Shown one piece after another: positions 20,641 through 30,599 of a stretch of 64,000 bases of DNA (positions within the stretch are counted from its first letter, which is position 1; each line of letters begins with the position of its first letter). The notes under the pieces are model-generated. The model made no database searches, had not been told where the DNA came from, and was given only the letters and a program-made list of their open reading frames with translations. The position numbers were made by a program, and so were the translations under genes. This DNA is from Gambelia wislizenii (Eukaryota; Chordata; Lepidosauria; Squamata; Crotaphytidae), in NCBI GenBank assembly GCA_030847615.1, contig JAUMIR010000001.1, positions 68,895,501 through 68,959,500 on the forward strand. Direction: 5' to 3'.

Positions 20641-21859
20641 GTTTGTATTGCCTTAGTACTTATCTTACAACTCCTTTATCTTATGGAAACAGACAGCATG
20701 TCAGCCGAGGTCAGCACTTTCAGCCAGCCTCTGGGTTTCAGTTGTGTTATTCAAAATGTACCACAGTCCATCTGCTTTCCGTTCTGGAATGATGGCTGTT
20801 GGGTTCCTTTGAATGGAAATGACAAATGCATGTTGGCCATCTGAAGCTATACAACTTTCTCACCTTCTTTCTGTTTTTGAATGATGAAGTCCATCAATTG
20901 TAAGGTGGGCCTAAGGCTGTAGTTTCTAAATTTTGCCATTGTGGTTTCTTATACCAAGAAAGCAAGTGTCTAGGTACCATCACATGAACTATAAATCAAG
21001 CAACTGAGAACATAGTTTGCAATGAGTGTTCTCAACCTAGGATTGCTATGGGTCTTCTCAACCTAGGATCCAGAAGATCTCAAGATAAAGGGAAAGAAGC
21101 AGGGTTGTGTGCACTTGTGACATACTCTGAGTTGCCAAAGAGGAGAGATTTGCTAAAAATAAACATCTGGTCCAGTGGATCTCTAAGTCTTGTCTAGGCC
21201 TGGAGTCAAAATACTGATCCAGTCAGAGCAAAAAGCAGCATTCTGATTCCTCACCAAGACAAGATGTGAATTAGTGAGGAATTTGTCATTGTTGGTATAT
21301 CCTTAGAGAGGCAGGCCTACCATATATTTTGTGATGATTGCTGAAAAGTCTTATATGAAAGGTCTTTTCAAGTTGTGAAAAGGACAGATCTAGAAAGAAC
21401 ACATTTTGTCTAAGAGTTGCTGTCAAGGCTTGTAAGAAAACCTGCATTTCTTTGGAACCTTGTCAGGGTCTTCCATGGGAAGATTGGGAGTGGCAGAGAA
21501 AATTCTGTGAAAGACCACTGTATACTGCTGCTTATCTTTTACAGTGCACATGTACAAGAGAGCATTTTGTGTGTTGTGTGATACATTTAGTTTACATGTG
21601 GTTTCAGCAGTGTCCAAGAGGTATAATTAGTGCCCTTTTTAATAAATAAAAATGAAGAAGACTTAGAAGAACACTGAGTGAATGTACTATGACATACTGG
21701 GATATAATTATATACTGTATGTGCCTTATTTTAACTACTGGACATTTGGGAAACCAGTGCTTTAAGAAAATAAACAGTGGCCACTTTCATAAATGAATGC
21801 TTCAGAAAAAAGAGAAATTCCTTTTAAATGTTGGCAATGATGTTGAGCAGTTGATTCTC

Positions 21860-21965
21860 TCTCAGCCTGACCTACCTTGCAGAATTGTTGTGAGGGAAAA
21901 AGCGGGGTATGGAAAAAGAGCCATGTATGTTGCATTGAACAGCATGTAACTGTAACTAGCAGTGA
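21860..21965 (+). mobile_element. LINE 3' tail fragment
   Basis: 'cctgacctaccttgcagaat' 'tgttgtgagggaaaaag' and 'gccatgtatgttgc' match a widespread amniote LINE 3' tail (CR1/L2 type). Only the tail remains. Confidence 0.5.
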
Positions 21966-22550
21966 GATGCAAAAACATGGTATCTCTTTTATAAAAAAAA
22001 TTGTGTGAAGTCCTATTGCCTGTTTAAAAAGTGTGACACCTCAACCTGAATATCTTAGAATTAATTTCTGGCACAATGTCTGTTTTTCACTATAAACTTT
22101 TTCACTACAGTCTTTACTTACTGAGCAGAGAACCATAGATTCCTTCTTTCTCATCTTAAGTGGAATTTCAAAGTATTCTTAAGTGGAAAGCCAAAAAATA
22201 AAAATGAAAAACCATCTTCAGAAAACCTGTCAGACTAGTATTTAATTAGCAACTCTCTTGTGAGGAATTAACTTTACAGTAGAAAGCTGATTTCAAATTC
22301 TCATTAAGTTTACTGTCAGGGATGTTAGTTTACGATTACATTTTGCTTCTTGTTTCCACAGTGTTCTGTCATTTAGAGTTAAAACTTTATTTATTGCTCC
22401 AAAAGGCAGCCTTCCGAAAATGACTATAAGATTTCCTGATGTACCTTAATTCTGTGGATTTGTTTTGTTTTTAAAGAATGCAGCTTTTTTTCATATTTAA
22501 TATATTAGTAGTAAATCACAGTGAATATTACTTGGTAACTACTCAGAAGT

Positions 22551-23204
22551 CATTTAGATAGTTGAGAAGTCAAAGGCTTTCACAGCTGGCATCCATAGAT
22601 TTCCTTGGTTTTTTTCCAGGCTTTGAGGCCGTGTTCTGGAATAGTTTCTTTCTGACATTTCGCCTGCATCTGTGGCTGGCATCTTCAGAGAATGGCTGGG
22701 TAGGAGTGTATGTGGAGCTTATATGCTGTGAACCCCTGTAGGATAGTATATGTAAATGTATGTAATTGAATGGTTAGTTTCTGGGTATAGAAATGCAAGG
22801 CTCGTTAGTGTCTGTTTGGCTAATGGTTGGTTGATGGGCCATTCTCTGCTGGGACTCCCCTTGTCCCTGGGTGGAATTCCTTTGTAAGTGTTGAGTTTTG
22901 ATTCTATTGTTCTTCAAAACTGGGAGCCAGATTTTGTTTACTTTTAAAGTTTCTTCTTTCTGTTGAAGTTGTCCAGGTGTTTGTGGATTTTAATAGCTTC
23001 CCTATGCATTCTGACATGATAGTTGTTGGCCTGGTCCAGAATGTCTGTGTTTTTAAATAGCATTTTGTGTCCAGGTTGGTTTATAACATGTTCTGCTACA
23101 GCTGATTTTTCTGGCTGGCCCAGTCTGCAGTGTCTCTCATGTTCCTTGATTCGTGTTTGAATACTGCGTTTAGTGAGTTAATGGTGCAGGTTTTTTTAAT
23201 GTGC
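22551..23204 (-). mobile_element. Penelope-like element, 3' portion with GIY-YIG region, minus strand
   Basis: The minus strand contains decayed coding for the C-terminal endonuclease region, including 'DTKCYLKTQTFWTRPTTIMS', 'ECIGKLLKSTNTWTTSTERR', then the 3' tail 'ccattctctgaagatgcc' and 'agatgcaggcg'. A 12-bp direct repeat 'ctactcagaagt' (22539-22550 and 23205-23216) fits a target duplication in an older repeat. Frame broken by stops; the RT part is absent (5' truncation). Confidence 0.8.
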
Positions 23205-23280
23205 CTACTCAGAAGTAAACCCCATTGAGTTCTGCTGGTTTTTCTCCCTAGGGCAGAGTGTATAGGATTGTAGCCTGATT
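23205..23280. repeat. Unclassified dispersed repeat, target of the Penelope insertion
   Basis: 'ctcagaagtaaaccccattg' 'agttctgctgg' and 'gtataggattgtagcc' match pieces near 5050 and 43290. The repeat begins immediately at the Penelope target duplication. Confidence 0.4.
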
Positions 23281-23666
23281 TTCATTGGCCCAATTCCTTC
23301 TATGTAACTTTAGGGGAAGGGAAGAAAAACCAGAAAAACCTGTCAGACTGGTACCTAATCAGCATTGGTCAGCTTTCTCTGAGGAATCAGAGTTCATAGT
23401 GGATTTCTTTTTCTTTCTCTTCCTGAGTTTCACTGTGGAATAATTCCCAGTCCTCTATAGTCTACCAGATTTCTTCAGCAGATAAGCAGACATGGAAAGG
23501 TTTTCTGAATGGCAGAAGCGTGAAAATTATAGTTCTGAAAAACTGTACTTTGATAACCACCCCCCATACCAAGTACTGGTGGTTTGTATTTAATATAAAT
23601 ATACCAAGGCCTTTGATGGTTAACTGGCCATTGCAAAAGGTTTTTTAGCTGGTGTGTGCTGTGTAT

Positions 23667-23890
23667 TATCATCATCACCATCATCATCATCATCATCATT
23701 ATAATTTTATTTTAGCTCCTTTTTAACATTCAAATTAATGTGTTTTCTTTAAAAATATAGTTGCCTATCTAATTGCTTATTAACATTTGTATTATCCATT
23801 ATTTTAACTGTATATGGTTTTGATGTTGTGAGACACCTTAGGTCCCATATTGTGAGAAAGGAGGGATATAAATTATATGTAAATAAATTG
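23667..23890 (+). mobile_element. (ATC)n microsatellite followed by CR1/L3-like LINE 3' tail
   Basis: ATC trinucleotides run from about 23667 to 23700. They are followed by an AT-rich tail with 'gttgtgagacaccttaggtc' and 'gatataaattatatgtaaat', the same 3'UTR type as at 15700. The reverse strand of the tract gives a meaningless Met-rich frame. Confidence 0.55.
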
Positions 23891-24079
23891 ATGGCACCAA
23901 ATTGTTATTAGTTTTAAAACAGAACTGCAACAAGTTACTTTTCAGACTTCAACTTCTAGTTGGTGGCTGGAGTATTCTGGGAGTTTACATCCAGAATAAT
24001 AAAATTTCCAAGTGCTGCTTTAAATAATGCTTTTGTATGTGTGTGTAAAATACTATATGTCGGCTATATTTTAGAGAAA

Positions 24080-24204
24080 AGAATTGTCAAACCACCTCTG
24101 AGTGTTCCTTGCCTAAGAAAACCCTATAAAATTCATGGGGTCACCATAAGTTGACACGTGACTTGAAGGTGTGTGTGCACATGCACACACACACACATTT
24201 CTTA
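24080..24204 (+). mobile_element. SINE/BovB 3' tail next to the MRPL14 exon 3 acceptor
   Basis: 'accacctctgagtgttcctt' 'gcctaagaaaaccctataaa' 'attcatggggtcaccataag' is the 3' tail shared by 5S/tRNA SINEs and BovB in squamates, ending in TG/CA repeats. It stops about 70 bases before the acceptor, and the branch-point and pyrimidine region between them remains unique. Confidence 0.7.
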
Positions 24205-24273
24205 ACATGGTGGTCAAGAACTGGACTTGTTTTCCAGAAAGTCTGTTCAACATTCTTGCTTCTCTTTTGACAG

Positions 24274-24640
24274 TCTCAGTGGGTCCTGCAGTGCCATACA
24301 GAAGATGACTCGTGTACGAGTGGTGGATAACAGTGCCTTGGGAAACACACCCTACCATCGGCCTCCAAAATGTATCCATGTGTACAACAAAACTGGAGTG
24401 GGCAAAGTCGGTGACAAAATCCTTCTAGCTATCAAGGGGGAAAAGAAAAAGGCCTTAATCGTTGGTCACAAGATGCCCGGCCCACGCATGACCCCCAGGT
24501 TTGATTCAAACAACGTGGTGCTCATTGAAGATAACGGGAACCCAGTTGGTACAAGGATTAAAACCCCAATACCGTCTTTTCTTCGGAAGCGGCAAGGAGA
24601 ATTCTCGAAAGTGTTGGCTATTGCCCAGAACTTTGTGTGA
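24274..24640 (+). CDS. MRPL14: MRPL14 coding segment 2: uL14 domain of the mitochondrial large ribosomal subunit
   Basis: Encodes the end of residue 25 through residue 146 and the TGA stop. From '[18 protein letters not shown]' (about residues 31-48) to the end '[12 protein letters not shown]' the sequence is very close to human MRPL14. It includes the uL14 core strands, the basic '[11 protein letters not shown]' loop, '[19 protein letters not shown]' and '[17 protein letters not shown]'. In mitoribosomes uL14m lies at the subunit interface and is the known docking site of the assembly factor MALSU1/RsfS. The open frame extends upstream to 24227, but that part is intron: the acceptor 'ttttgacag' ends at 24273 and restores the protein with exon 2. 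No frameshift, stop or missing core residue is seen, so the copy appears functional. Confidence 0.97.
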
Positions 24641-24710
24641 CAAACAAGGCGATGTAATGTAACATCTTAACAAGCCATATTCCCCTCTACTTTGACCTCT
24701 GAGGGGAAAA

Positions 24711-24716
24711 AATAAA
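24711..24716 (+). promoter_or_regulatory. MRPL14: MRPL14 polyadenylation signal
   Basis: AATAAA lies 71 bases after the stop codon and is followed by GT-rich 'gtttgggttgtctttg', as expected of a cleavage/polyadenylation site at roughly 24730-24740. The 3'UTR would be only about 100 bases. Confidence 0.85.
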
Positions 24717-24780
24717 TAAGTTTGGGTTGTCTTTGTATCTGTGCATGAACGAAAAGACTGTTACTAAAGAGATCATTACA

Positions 24781-24979
24781 CTACACTGTTATAGCACTAT
24801 GATTCCACTTTAACTACTCTGGCTGCCTACTGTGGAATTCTTGGATTTGCAGTTTATGGAGGGGCATTTAGAACTCTCAACCAGAGAGCTCTTAGGCCTC
24901 ACTAAACTACAAATCCCAGAAATCTACAGGAGGCAGCCATAGCAGTTAAAGTGTAATAATAGCACTATAACAGTGTAGT
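24781..24979. mobile_element. Palindromic MITE just downstream of MRPL14
   Basis: The ends 'ctacactgttatag' and 'ctataacagtgtag' are exact reverse complements. The inner arms continue as 'ccactttaactact' against 'agcagttaaagtg' and 'ggatttgcagttt' against 'aaactacaaatcc', so the whole 199-bp element is a long hairpin. It is a small non-autonomous DNA transposon with no coding. Confidence 0.8.
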
Positions 24980-25509
24980 ATGATAAAGTCTTAAGACTTC
25001 TCTTCAAACATAAATTGTTCCACCTTTTTGTGAGAGTTGTTCTAACATGGTATAATTAAAGTTCAGGGTGTTAATGCACTATTTTTGTTTGCATGACTGA
25101 TGGTTTCTGATGGTGGGATATGAGAGAAGGGTACAAAGGACCATATGGGTTAACTAAGTTGTAAGTTGGGGCAGTCACAAAAGGTCCTGAATATTCATCT
25201 GCAGTTAGTCACTTTGTGTTTGTCTGTTTTGTCAACCTTTATTTTGTTGCAACATTTCATATCATTTGGAAAAGCTTTGTCCAGGCTGTTGCCAGCAAAA
25301 ACAACTTATCAAAACAGGGAAAAAATGACTGAACAAGAAAACACTGATGTTATGGTTTCAATAAAGATAAACAGAAAGGAAATAGAGAAGAAAGAAACAT
25401 GGTATTACTATTCCCATCTTTCCGCTTTGTGGCTTTATCACAAAAATAAATAACTCTATCCTTTTAGTAATGTTTGAGTTTCCTCATTGTGTTAATAACT
25501 ATTTCTTCT

Positions 25510-27415
25510 GCATTTATTACTTATTTAAAGTATTTCTGTATCACCTCCCAGCCCACAAGAACTCGCAAGGCAATCTACAAATAAAAACTAATTTAAACAA
25601 TATAAAGATAAAAACATATTAAAATATTCTTTAAAAATTCATAAAAGCAGTCTAAAAACAATCCTAGAATCCAACAGCTTTAAAATAGCAATTTCAAACA
25701 CTGAATGCCATGTGGAACAGCACTCTTTTGGCTGCCCGCTGGAAACTTAAAAGAGATGGAGCTAGCCTAACTTCCTTGTGTAAGGAGTTCCAAAGTTAAG
25801 GCGCTGCTACAGAGGAAGCCCCGTTACATGTACACACCAACCTAACTTCATGAGGTGTTGGAACATGCAAAAGGGCTTCTCTGAAGATCTCAAATTCCTG
25901 GCAGGCTCATAGGGGAGGAGATGGTCTTTCAGATATTTTGGCTCCCAAGTCATTCAGGGCTTTGTAGGTCAATACCAGCACCTTGAATTGAACTTGGAAG
26001 CAAATTGAAAGCCAGCGTAGTTCTTGCAGGACCAATGGTATATGGTCTCTAAAATGCACACCTGACACCAGTCTGGCTGTTGCATTTTGCACTGGCTGCA
26101 GTTTTCAAACATTTTTCAAGGGCAGCCCCATATAGATTGCATTACAGAAGTCTAATTGGGAGGTAACTAAGGCATTAGCCACTGTAGCCAGATCTGCCTT
26201 CCCCAAGAAAGGGCAGAGCTGGTGCACCAGCTAAAGCTGGGCAAAGGTGCTCCTGGCCACCACAGCAACCTGGTTTTCCATGAGCAGTGTTAGGCCCAAG
26301 AGCACTCCCAAGCTATGAACCTGATCTTTCAGAGGGAGAGCAGTCCCACCCAGCATAGGCTGTGATCCCAATCCCAGATTGGTGTTCCTACTGCCAAGCA
26401 GCACATCTGTCTTGTCTGGATTTAGCCTCAGTCTATTCATCTTCATCCAGTCTTTTACTGCATCCAGACAATGATTCGGTATCACCACAGCCTCCTTGAT
26501 ATCAATTTGTTAAAGAGAGATAGATCTGGTATCATTAGCATTCTGATGCCATGCAACTCCAAAGATCAAAGATGACCTTTCCCAACAGCTTCATGTAGAT
26601 ATTGAAAAGAATAGGCCTGTGGCACGCCACAGACTAAAGGCCAAAAGGCTGAAAAAAGAACCCACCAGCACTACCCTCTGGAACCATACAGCCCAGACGG
26701 TTAAGGGGCGATATGATAGCCCTGTTTAAGTATTTGAAGGGGTGTCACACTGAGGATGGAGCAAGCTTGTTCTCTGCTGCTCCAGAGACTGGAACACGGA
26801 ACAATGGGTGCAAGCTCCAGGAACAGAGATTCCACCTCAACATTAGGAGGAACTTTTTGATAGTAAGAGCTATTTGGCAGTGGAACACACTCCCTCGGAG
26901 CGTGGTGGGGTCTCCTTCCTTGGAGATCTTCAAGCAGAGACTGGATGGCCATCTGTCAGGGATGCTTTGATTGTGTATTCCTGCATGGCAGGGGGTTGGA
27001 CTGTATGGCCCTTGTGGTCTCTTCCAACTCTACAATTCTATGAGTCTATGAACTCCTGGTGTAGGTCATACACCAAAGTGACCAGAGTTCCTTCTGTCCC
27101 ATTGCCAGGCTTGAACTTAGATTGGAATGGGTCCAGGTAATCTGTTTTATCCCAGAAAGCCTGGAGTTGTGTTGCTACCACTCATGCTAGGACTTTATTC
27201 AGAAAGTGAGATTAGAGACTGTCTGATTGTTACCTAGGATGGTGGGTCCAATGAAGTTTGTTTTAAACAAAGTTCTTACAATTGCTTGTTTTGGAAAGGT
27301 TGGAACATAGCCCTCTTTCAAAGAAGCATTTACAGCCTCCATCACCCAATTAGTCAGTCCTCCTCTGGCAGCTTTAATCAGTCAGGATGGCTAATTAAAC
27401 CCTTTTTTTTTTTTG
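25510..27415 (-). mobile_element. CR1/L3-like LINE, RT C-terminal half and 3'UTR, minus strand
   Basis: The minus strand, read from about 26480 to 25690, encodes the RT thumb-side pattern 'WMKMNRLRLNPDKTDVLL', 'PLKDQVHSLGVLLG', 'VAVVARSTFAQL', 'ARLVSGVHFRDHIPLVLQEL', 'FQVQFKVLVLTYKALNDLG' and a last 'LWNSLHKEVRLAPSLLSFQ'. The 3'UTR reaches 25510. Upstream sequence to 27415 belongs to the same element ('aacccaccagcactaccctc', 'tccatcacccaattagtcag'). Several frameshifts and stops make it dead. A CR1 copy is inserted at 26705-27055. Confidence 0.8.
26705..27055 (+). mobile_element. CR1 LINE 3' end, plus strand, nested in the minus-strand LINE
   Basis: Encodes 'MIALFKYLKGCHTEDGASLF', then 'QRFHLNIRRNFLIVRAIWQW' and 'LEIFKQRLDGHLSGML', the conserved CR1 C-terminus, and ends with the typical 'tccaactctacaattctatg'. 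One of the least decayed CR1 3' ends in the window. Confidence 0.9.
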
Positions 27416-27871
27416 CAGGTGGATTTTTCATTTGCAGGGTCATTTTCTGTTCTTAATAGCAATATAGTTTGGATTTAACTATAAACGTCACAGAAAACAG
27501 ATTTGATCTCATTTTTTTAATTCCCCGACAGCACTGATATTCTATGTAGCTCATTTTCAAGGCCATGCATAATATGTGTTCAGGCTTTAGAGGGAAAACC
27601 CCCAGTAAGTGGGATAGTAGCCGGTCTTCTGAAAACAATGCACTGCATGAGAACAGAGGATTAAAAATGAGATGAAAAATTGACCCTTCACTTGTTCCAT
27701 TTATGAGCACTGAGGATTTCTGCCCTCCTTGTGCCATCTGGTGGTGACCTAGGAGATACATACAAGTTCACTTGGCTAATGTTGTTTGTATCCTGTATTC
27801 TATCTGTGTAAAACCATGGTAAGGTGTCTGCATCTCTTTCTTGAGAGCAACAGTTTATATTAGGTCTATAA

Positions 27872-28245
27872 CAGTGGTTCTTAACCTTTTCTTTACCAGG
27901 GACCCACTTTAAATATTTGTTGCGGTGGCCCCAAAAACTTAACTCATGATTTAAAACAACACCTAAACACTGCACCATTAACAATTACACCATCTGTTAA
28001 ACTTTCTCTCAGAGGTGTCAGAGGGGGGAGAGAAGACTTTTCTCCTGCTTCTTCCTGCCAGTTTGCAGATGGAGCAGATTGAAAGGCAACGTGCATGCCC
28101 AGCCAGCCTTTGCTTTGGCTCCTGTCATGTGGGTGCTCCACTGCAGGGAGAAGATGGGCTGAGCAGCCTTCAACCCTTTACGGACCCCCTGTGAGGACAT
28201 CGTGGCCCCCTGGGGGTCCGCGGGCCACAGGTTAAGAACCACTTA
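27872..28245. mobile_element. Non-autonomous hAT element, near full length
   Basis: Ends 'cagtggttcttaacc' and 'ggttaagaaccactt' are inverted repeats with one mismatch. The left flank 'gtctataa' and the nearby right 'gcctataa' (28250-28257) may be a diverged 8-bp target duplication. Inner phrases 'ctttaccagggaccca' and 'tgggggtccgcgggcc' recur in the split copy at 60650-61354. No transposase. Confidence 0.8.
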
Positions 28246-28309
28246 ACATGCCTATAACATGCTCCTTTCTCTCTCTCTCCATCCTGCTTCACTTTTGCCT
28301 TGGGCAAAC

Positions 28310-28420
28310 AATTACAGACGATGTGGGAATGCAACTCCCAGTAACCTTAGCCAACATGGCCACTGGTGAGGAATGCTGGGAGCTGTAATCAAGCAATGTC
28401 TGGAGTGGGGGGGACATGCT
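28310..28420. mobile_element. Small hAT-type foldback MITE
   Basis: 'gaatgcaactcccagtaacc' pairs in inverted order with 'gaatgctgggagctgtaatc'. Same family as 15847-15970 but more diverged. Confidence 0.5.
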
Positions 28421-28654
28421 GCCTACCCCATCTTAGACAATGAGAAATTTCCTTTTACACACACACAAAAAGTTTTGTGTAAAAACAGTATCATATGCCC
28501 CTCATGAGGGTTTTGTTTGTTCTTTTAATTGTCCCATTTCACGTTGATTGCAAGGGCTGACATGGTTCCTTGGGGTTAAAATATACTTTAAGATCAGATA
28601 CTTTATGGTTAATAAATGTAAGTAAAGCCCATCCTGTTCATAGGAACATAGGAA

Positions 28655-28960
28655 AAGAACTGGTTACTTACATGTAACTATAGTTCTTCAAGTGGTCATC
28701 TCTGAAAACACACAAATGGGTTTTGCGCATGTACATAAACAGCATTTGGAACATTCTAGAGCAGTCAGTAGCTTTTGGTGGTAGCCCCACCCACTGTCCC
28801 TAGGGTATAAATACCCAGTGCCTGCCAAAAGTACACCAGTTACATGTCTGCTGCCTAGCAGCATCAATGAAACCAAGGAAGGGCAGGACACTTGGGAGGA
28901 TGGGCGGGTTTGTGTGATTTCACAGATGACCACTTGAAGAACTACAGTTACAGGTAAGTA
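28655..28960. repeat. DIRS left inverted terminal repeat with internal hairpin
   Basis: Besides matching the right end in inverted orientation, this segment folds on itself. 'gtagttcttcaagtggtcat' type sequence at about 28677-28700 is complementary to 'tgaccacttgaagaactac' at about 28926-28944, and 'ggttacttac' to 'gtaagta' with the MITE in between. DIRS elements use such internal complementary regions to close a circular intermediate. Confidence 0.7.
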
Positions 28961-29189
28961 CAGTTGTCCCTCCGTATTCACGGATTTGGTATTCACGGAT
29001 TTAAGTATTCACGGCTTGAAAATATTCTTAAAAAAATAATAATCCAAAAAGAAACCTTGATTTTGCCATCTTATATAAGGGACACCATTTTGCTATGCCA
29101 CTGCATATAATGGGACTTGAGTATTCACAGATTTTGGTATCTCCGGGGGGTCCTGGAACCAAACCCCAGCAAATATGAAGGGACAACTA
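28961..29189. mobile_element. Tigger-like MITE nested in the DIRS element
   Basis: A 229-bp element with ends 'cagttgtccctcc' and 'gaagggacaacta' (last base mutated), flanked by TA at 28959-28960 and 29190-29191. Nearly the same sequence as 4177-4406. Removing it rejoins 'gtaagtaaccagttcttc', the expected DIRS sequence. Confidence 0.9.
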
Positions 29190-29199
29190 TAACCAGTTC

Positions 29200-30120
29200 T
29201 TCTTCATTGTGGCCTGTGTGAATCACACAAATGGTAACGCTCATATGGGAGGAAGGCCTTTGAGTGTGTGGAGCCCAGGAGAGCACCGATGAAGAGCACC
29301 CATTGAGAGGGTTTTAGGGAAGACTTCTTGTAGTTCACAATGAGACTGAGAGAGTCTAACAATGTGAGAGAGTAGTTGATGTCTGCGAAGAGTTTCTCAC
29401 AAGTAGAAGCAACCAAAAGCTAATCGTCCAAATAAGGGTAGACCTGGATTTCTCTCTGACGCAGTCAGGCAGCAACCACCACCACACATTTGGTGAAGAC
29501 GCATGGCGTGCTTGAGAGTCCGAAAGGTAGAACTTAGAATCTGTAGGACCTTCCTCTGACAGAGAATGACAGGTAGTGATGATGGCATTCTCAGATTCCA
29601 ATGTGGAAATAGGTGTCCTTGAGATCAAGGGTTGCCATATAGTCCCCATACTGCAATAGTGGGAGGACCATTGGAATCATGACCATCTGGAATGTCTTTG
29701 GATGGATGTAGAAATCCTGGGCTCTCTCAAGTCCAGGATAGGGCCCAGACCTCAGTCCTTTTTCTCAGTGATGAAATAGTGGGAGTATAAACAGATGTTG
29801 AGTAGAAGAGGAGACAGGTTCTATAGCCCCTTTGTTGAGCAAAGCGGAGATTTCTTGGATGAGAACATTGGAAGAAGAAGTAACAGACAGGGAACTGGTG
29901 AGTGGATGGCTTTCAAATTCAATGGCATAGCTTTGGCGGATGATGTCCAACACCCACAAGTCTGTTGTGATGAACTGCCAAGTAGAAGTTGGGGAGAGAG
30001 CTTATGTCCAGAGTAAGGTCGGATGGAGGAAGATCTTGCAAGAAGTCAAAGCTGACATTTGCCTCAGAAGGCTTTTTCTTGACCAGCGGCTTGTAGCGAG
30101 GGTATGGACGCCTCGGCAAA
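29200..30120 (-). pseudogene. DIRS reverse transcriptase remnant
   Basis: Minus-strand segments line up as an RT. Near 29960-29770 are 'SVTSSSNVLIQEISALLNKG' and 'AIEPVSSSTQHLFILPLF'. Further on come pieces resembling the 'LPFGLSSTPCVFTKC' block (about 29530-29480). At 29434-29420 is the catalytic box Tyr-Leu-Asp-Asp followed at once by an in-frame TAG, then 'LLVASTCEKLFADI'. The stop sits where other family members usually have Trp. Additional stops and frameshifts confirm it is inactive. Confidence 0.8.
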
Positions 30121-30599
30121 ACTGAAGTTGATTGATTTGATGAAATGTGTTGAGCTTGAGTTGGACTCGCTGACTGCTGAGATTATGATGGGAAAAATGG
30201 CCAGTAGCAGGATTTTGGTTGGAAGCGGGGTTGAGTGGGAATACCAGACTTCCTCGTCGTAGTTCTCATCTTCTGAGTCAGCTCTAGCTTATTGTCAATC
30301 TCCTGGTGGAAAAGGCCATGTTTGTTGAATGGCATATCCTCGATCATTGAGTGTGCTTGCAAAGACAGGCCTGAAGAACAAAGCCACACATATCAATGAA
30401 GAGCAACAGCCCCAGCAAGAGTCTTAGTGGCAGAGTCCACAAAGTGTATGGATGAATTGAGCTGATGACCAGCCAACGCATGAACCTCGTTATCAAGTGC
30501 CATCACCATCCGCTTATCCTCATCAGGTAGTTTTTCAAGGAAAGGGAAGACTCGCCCACAGGAGTCGCTGATATCCCACCATGTAGGCTGAATAGTTGC

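Larger units (their letters stand above)
18431..24273 (+). other. MRPL14 intron 2
   Basis: A 5.8-kb phase-2 intron with GT at 18431 and 'tctcttttgacag' at its end. It holds a small tRNA-SINE (about 20530), a LINE tail (21860), a Penelope element (22551-23204), an (ATC)n tract with a LINE tail (23667-23890) and a SINE/BovB tail only about 70 bases before the acceptor. The part from 18450 to 20500 shows nothing I can name. Confidence 0.8.
3270..24735 (+). other. MRPL14: MRPL14 gene span (three exons inferred)
   Basis: The gene as read here has an untranslated exon 1 ending near 3354, exon 2 at 18337-18430 (ATG at 18357), and exon 3 from 24274 through the stop at 24638-24640 to the poly(A) site near 24735. 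Exons 2 and 3 are firm, because their junction rebuilds the conserved protein in frame; exon 1 is a prediction. Intron 1 (about 15 kb) and intron 2 (5.8 kb) are packed with transposon remains but keep intact splice sites. Confidence 0.75.

Noticed and set aside
23475..23699. Met-rich minus-strand peptide
   Set aside because: It is the translation of an (ATC)n microsatellite and its flank.
24227..24273. ATG at 24227 as the start of MRPL14
   Set aside because: The segment is intron: a good acceptor ends at 24273, and splicing to 18430 restores the conserved protein with a proper mitochondrial leader.
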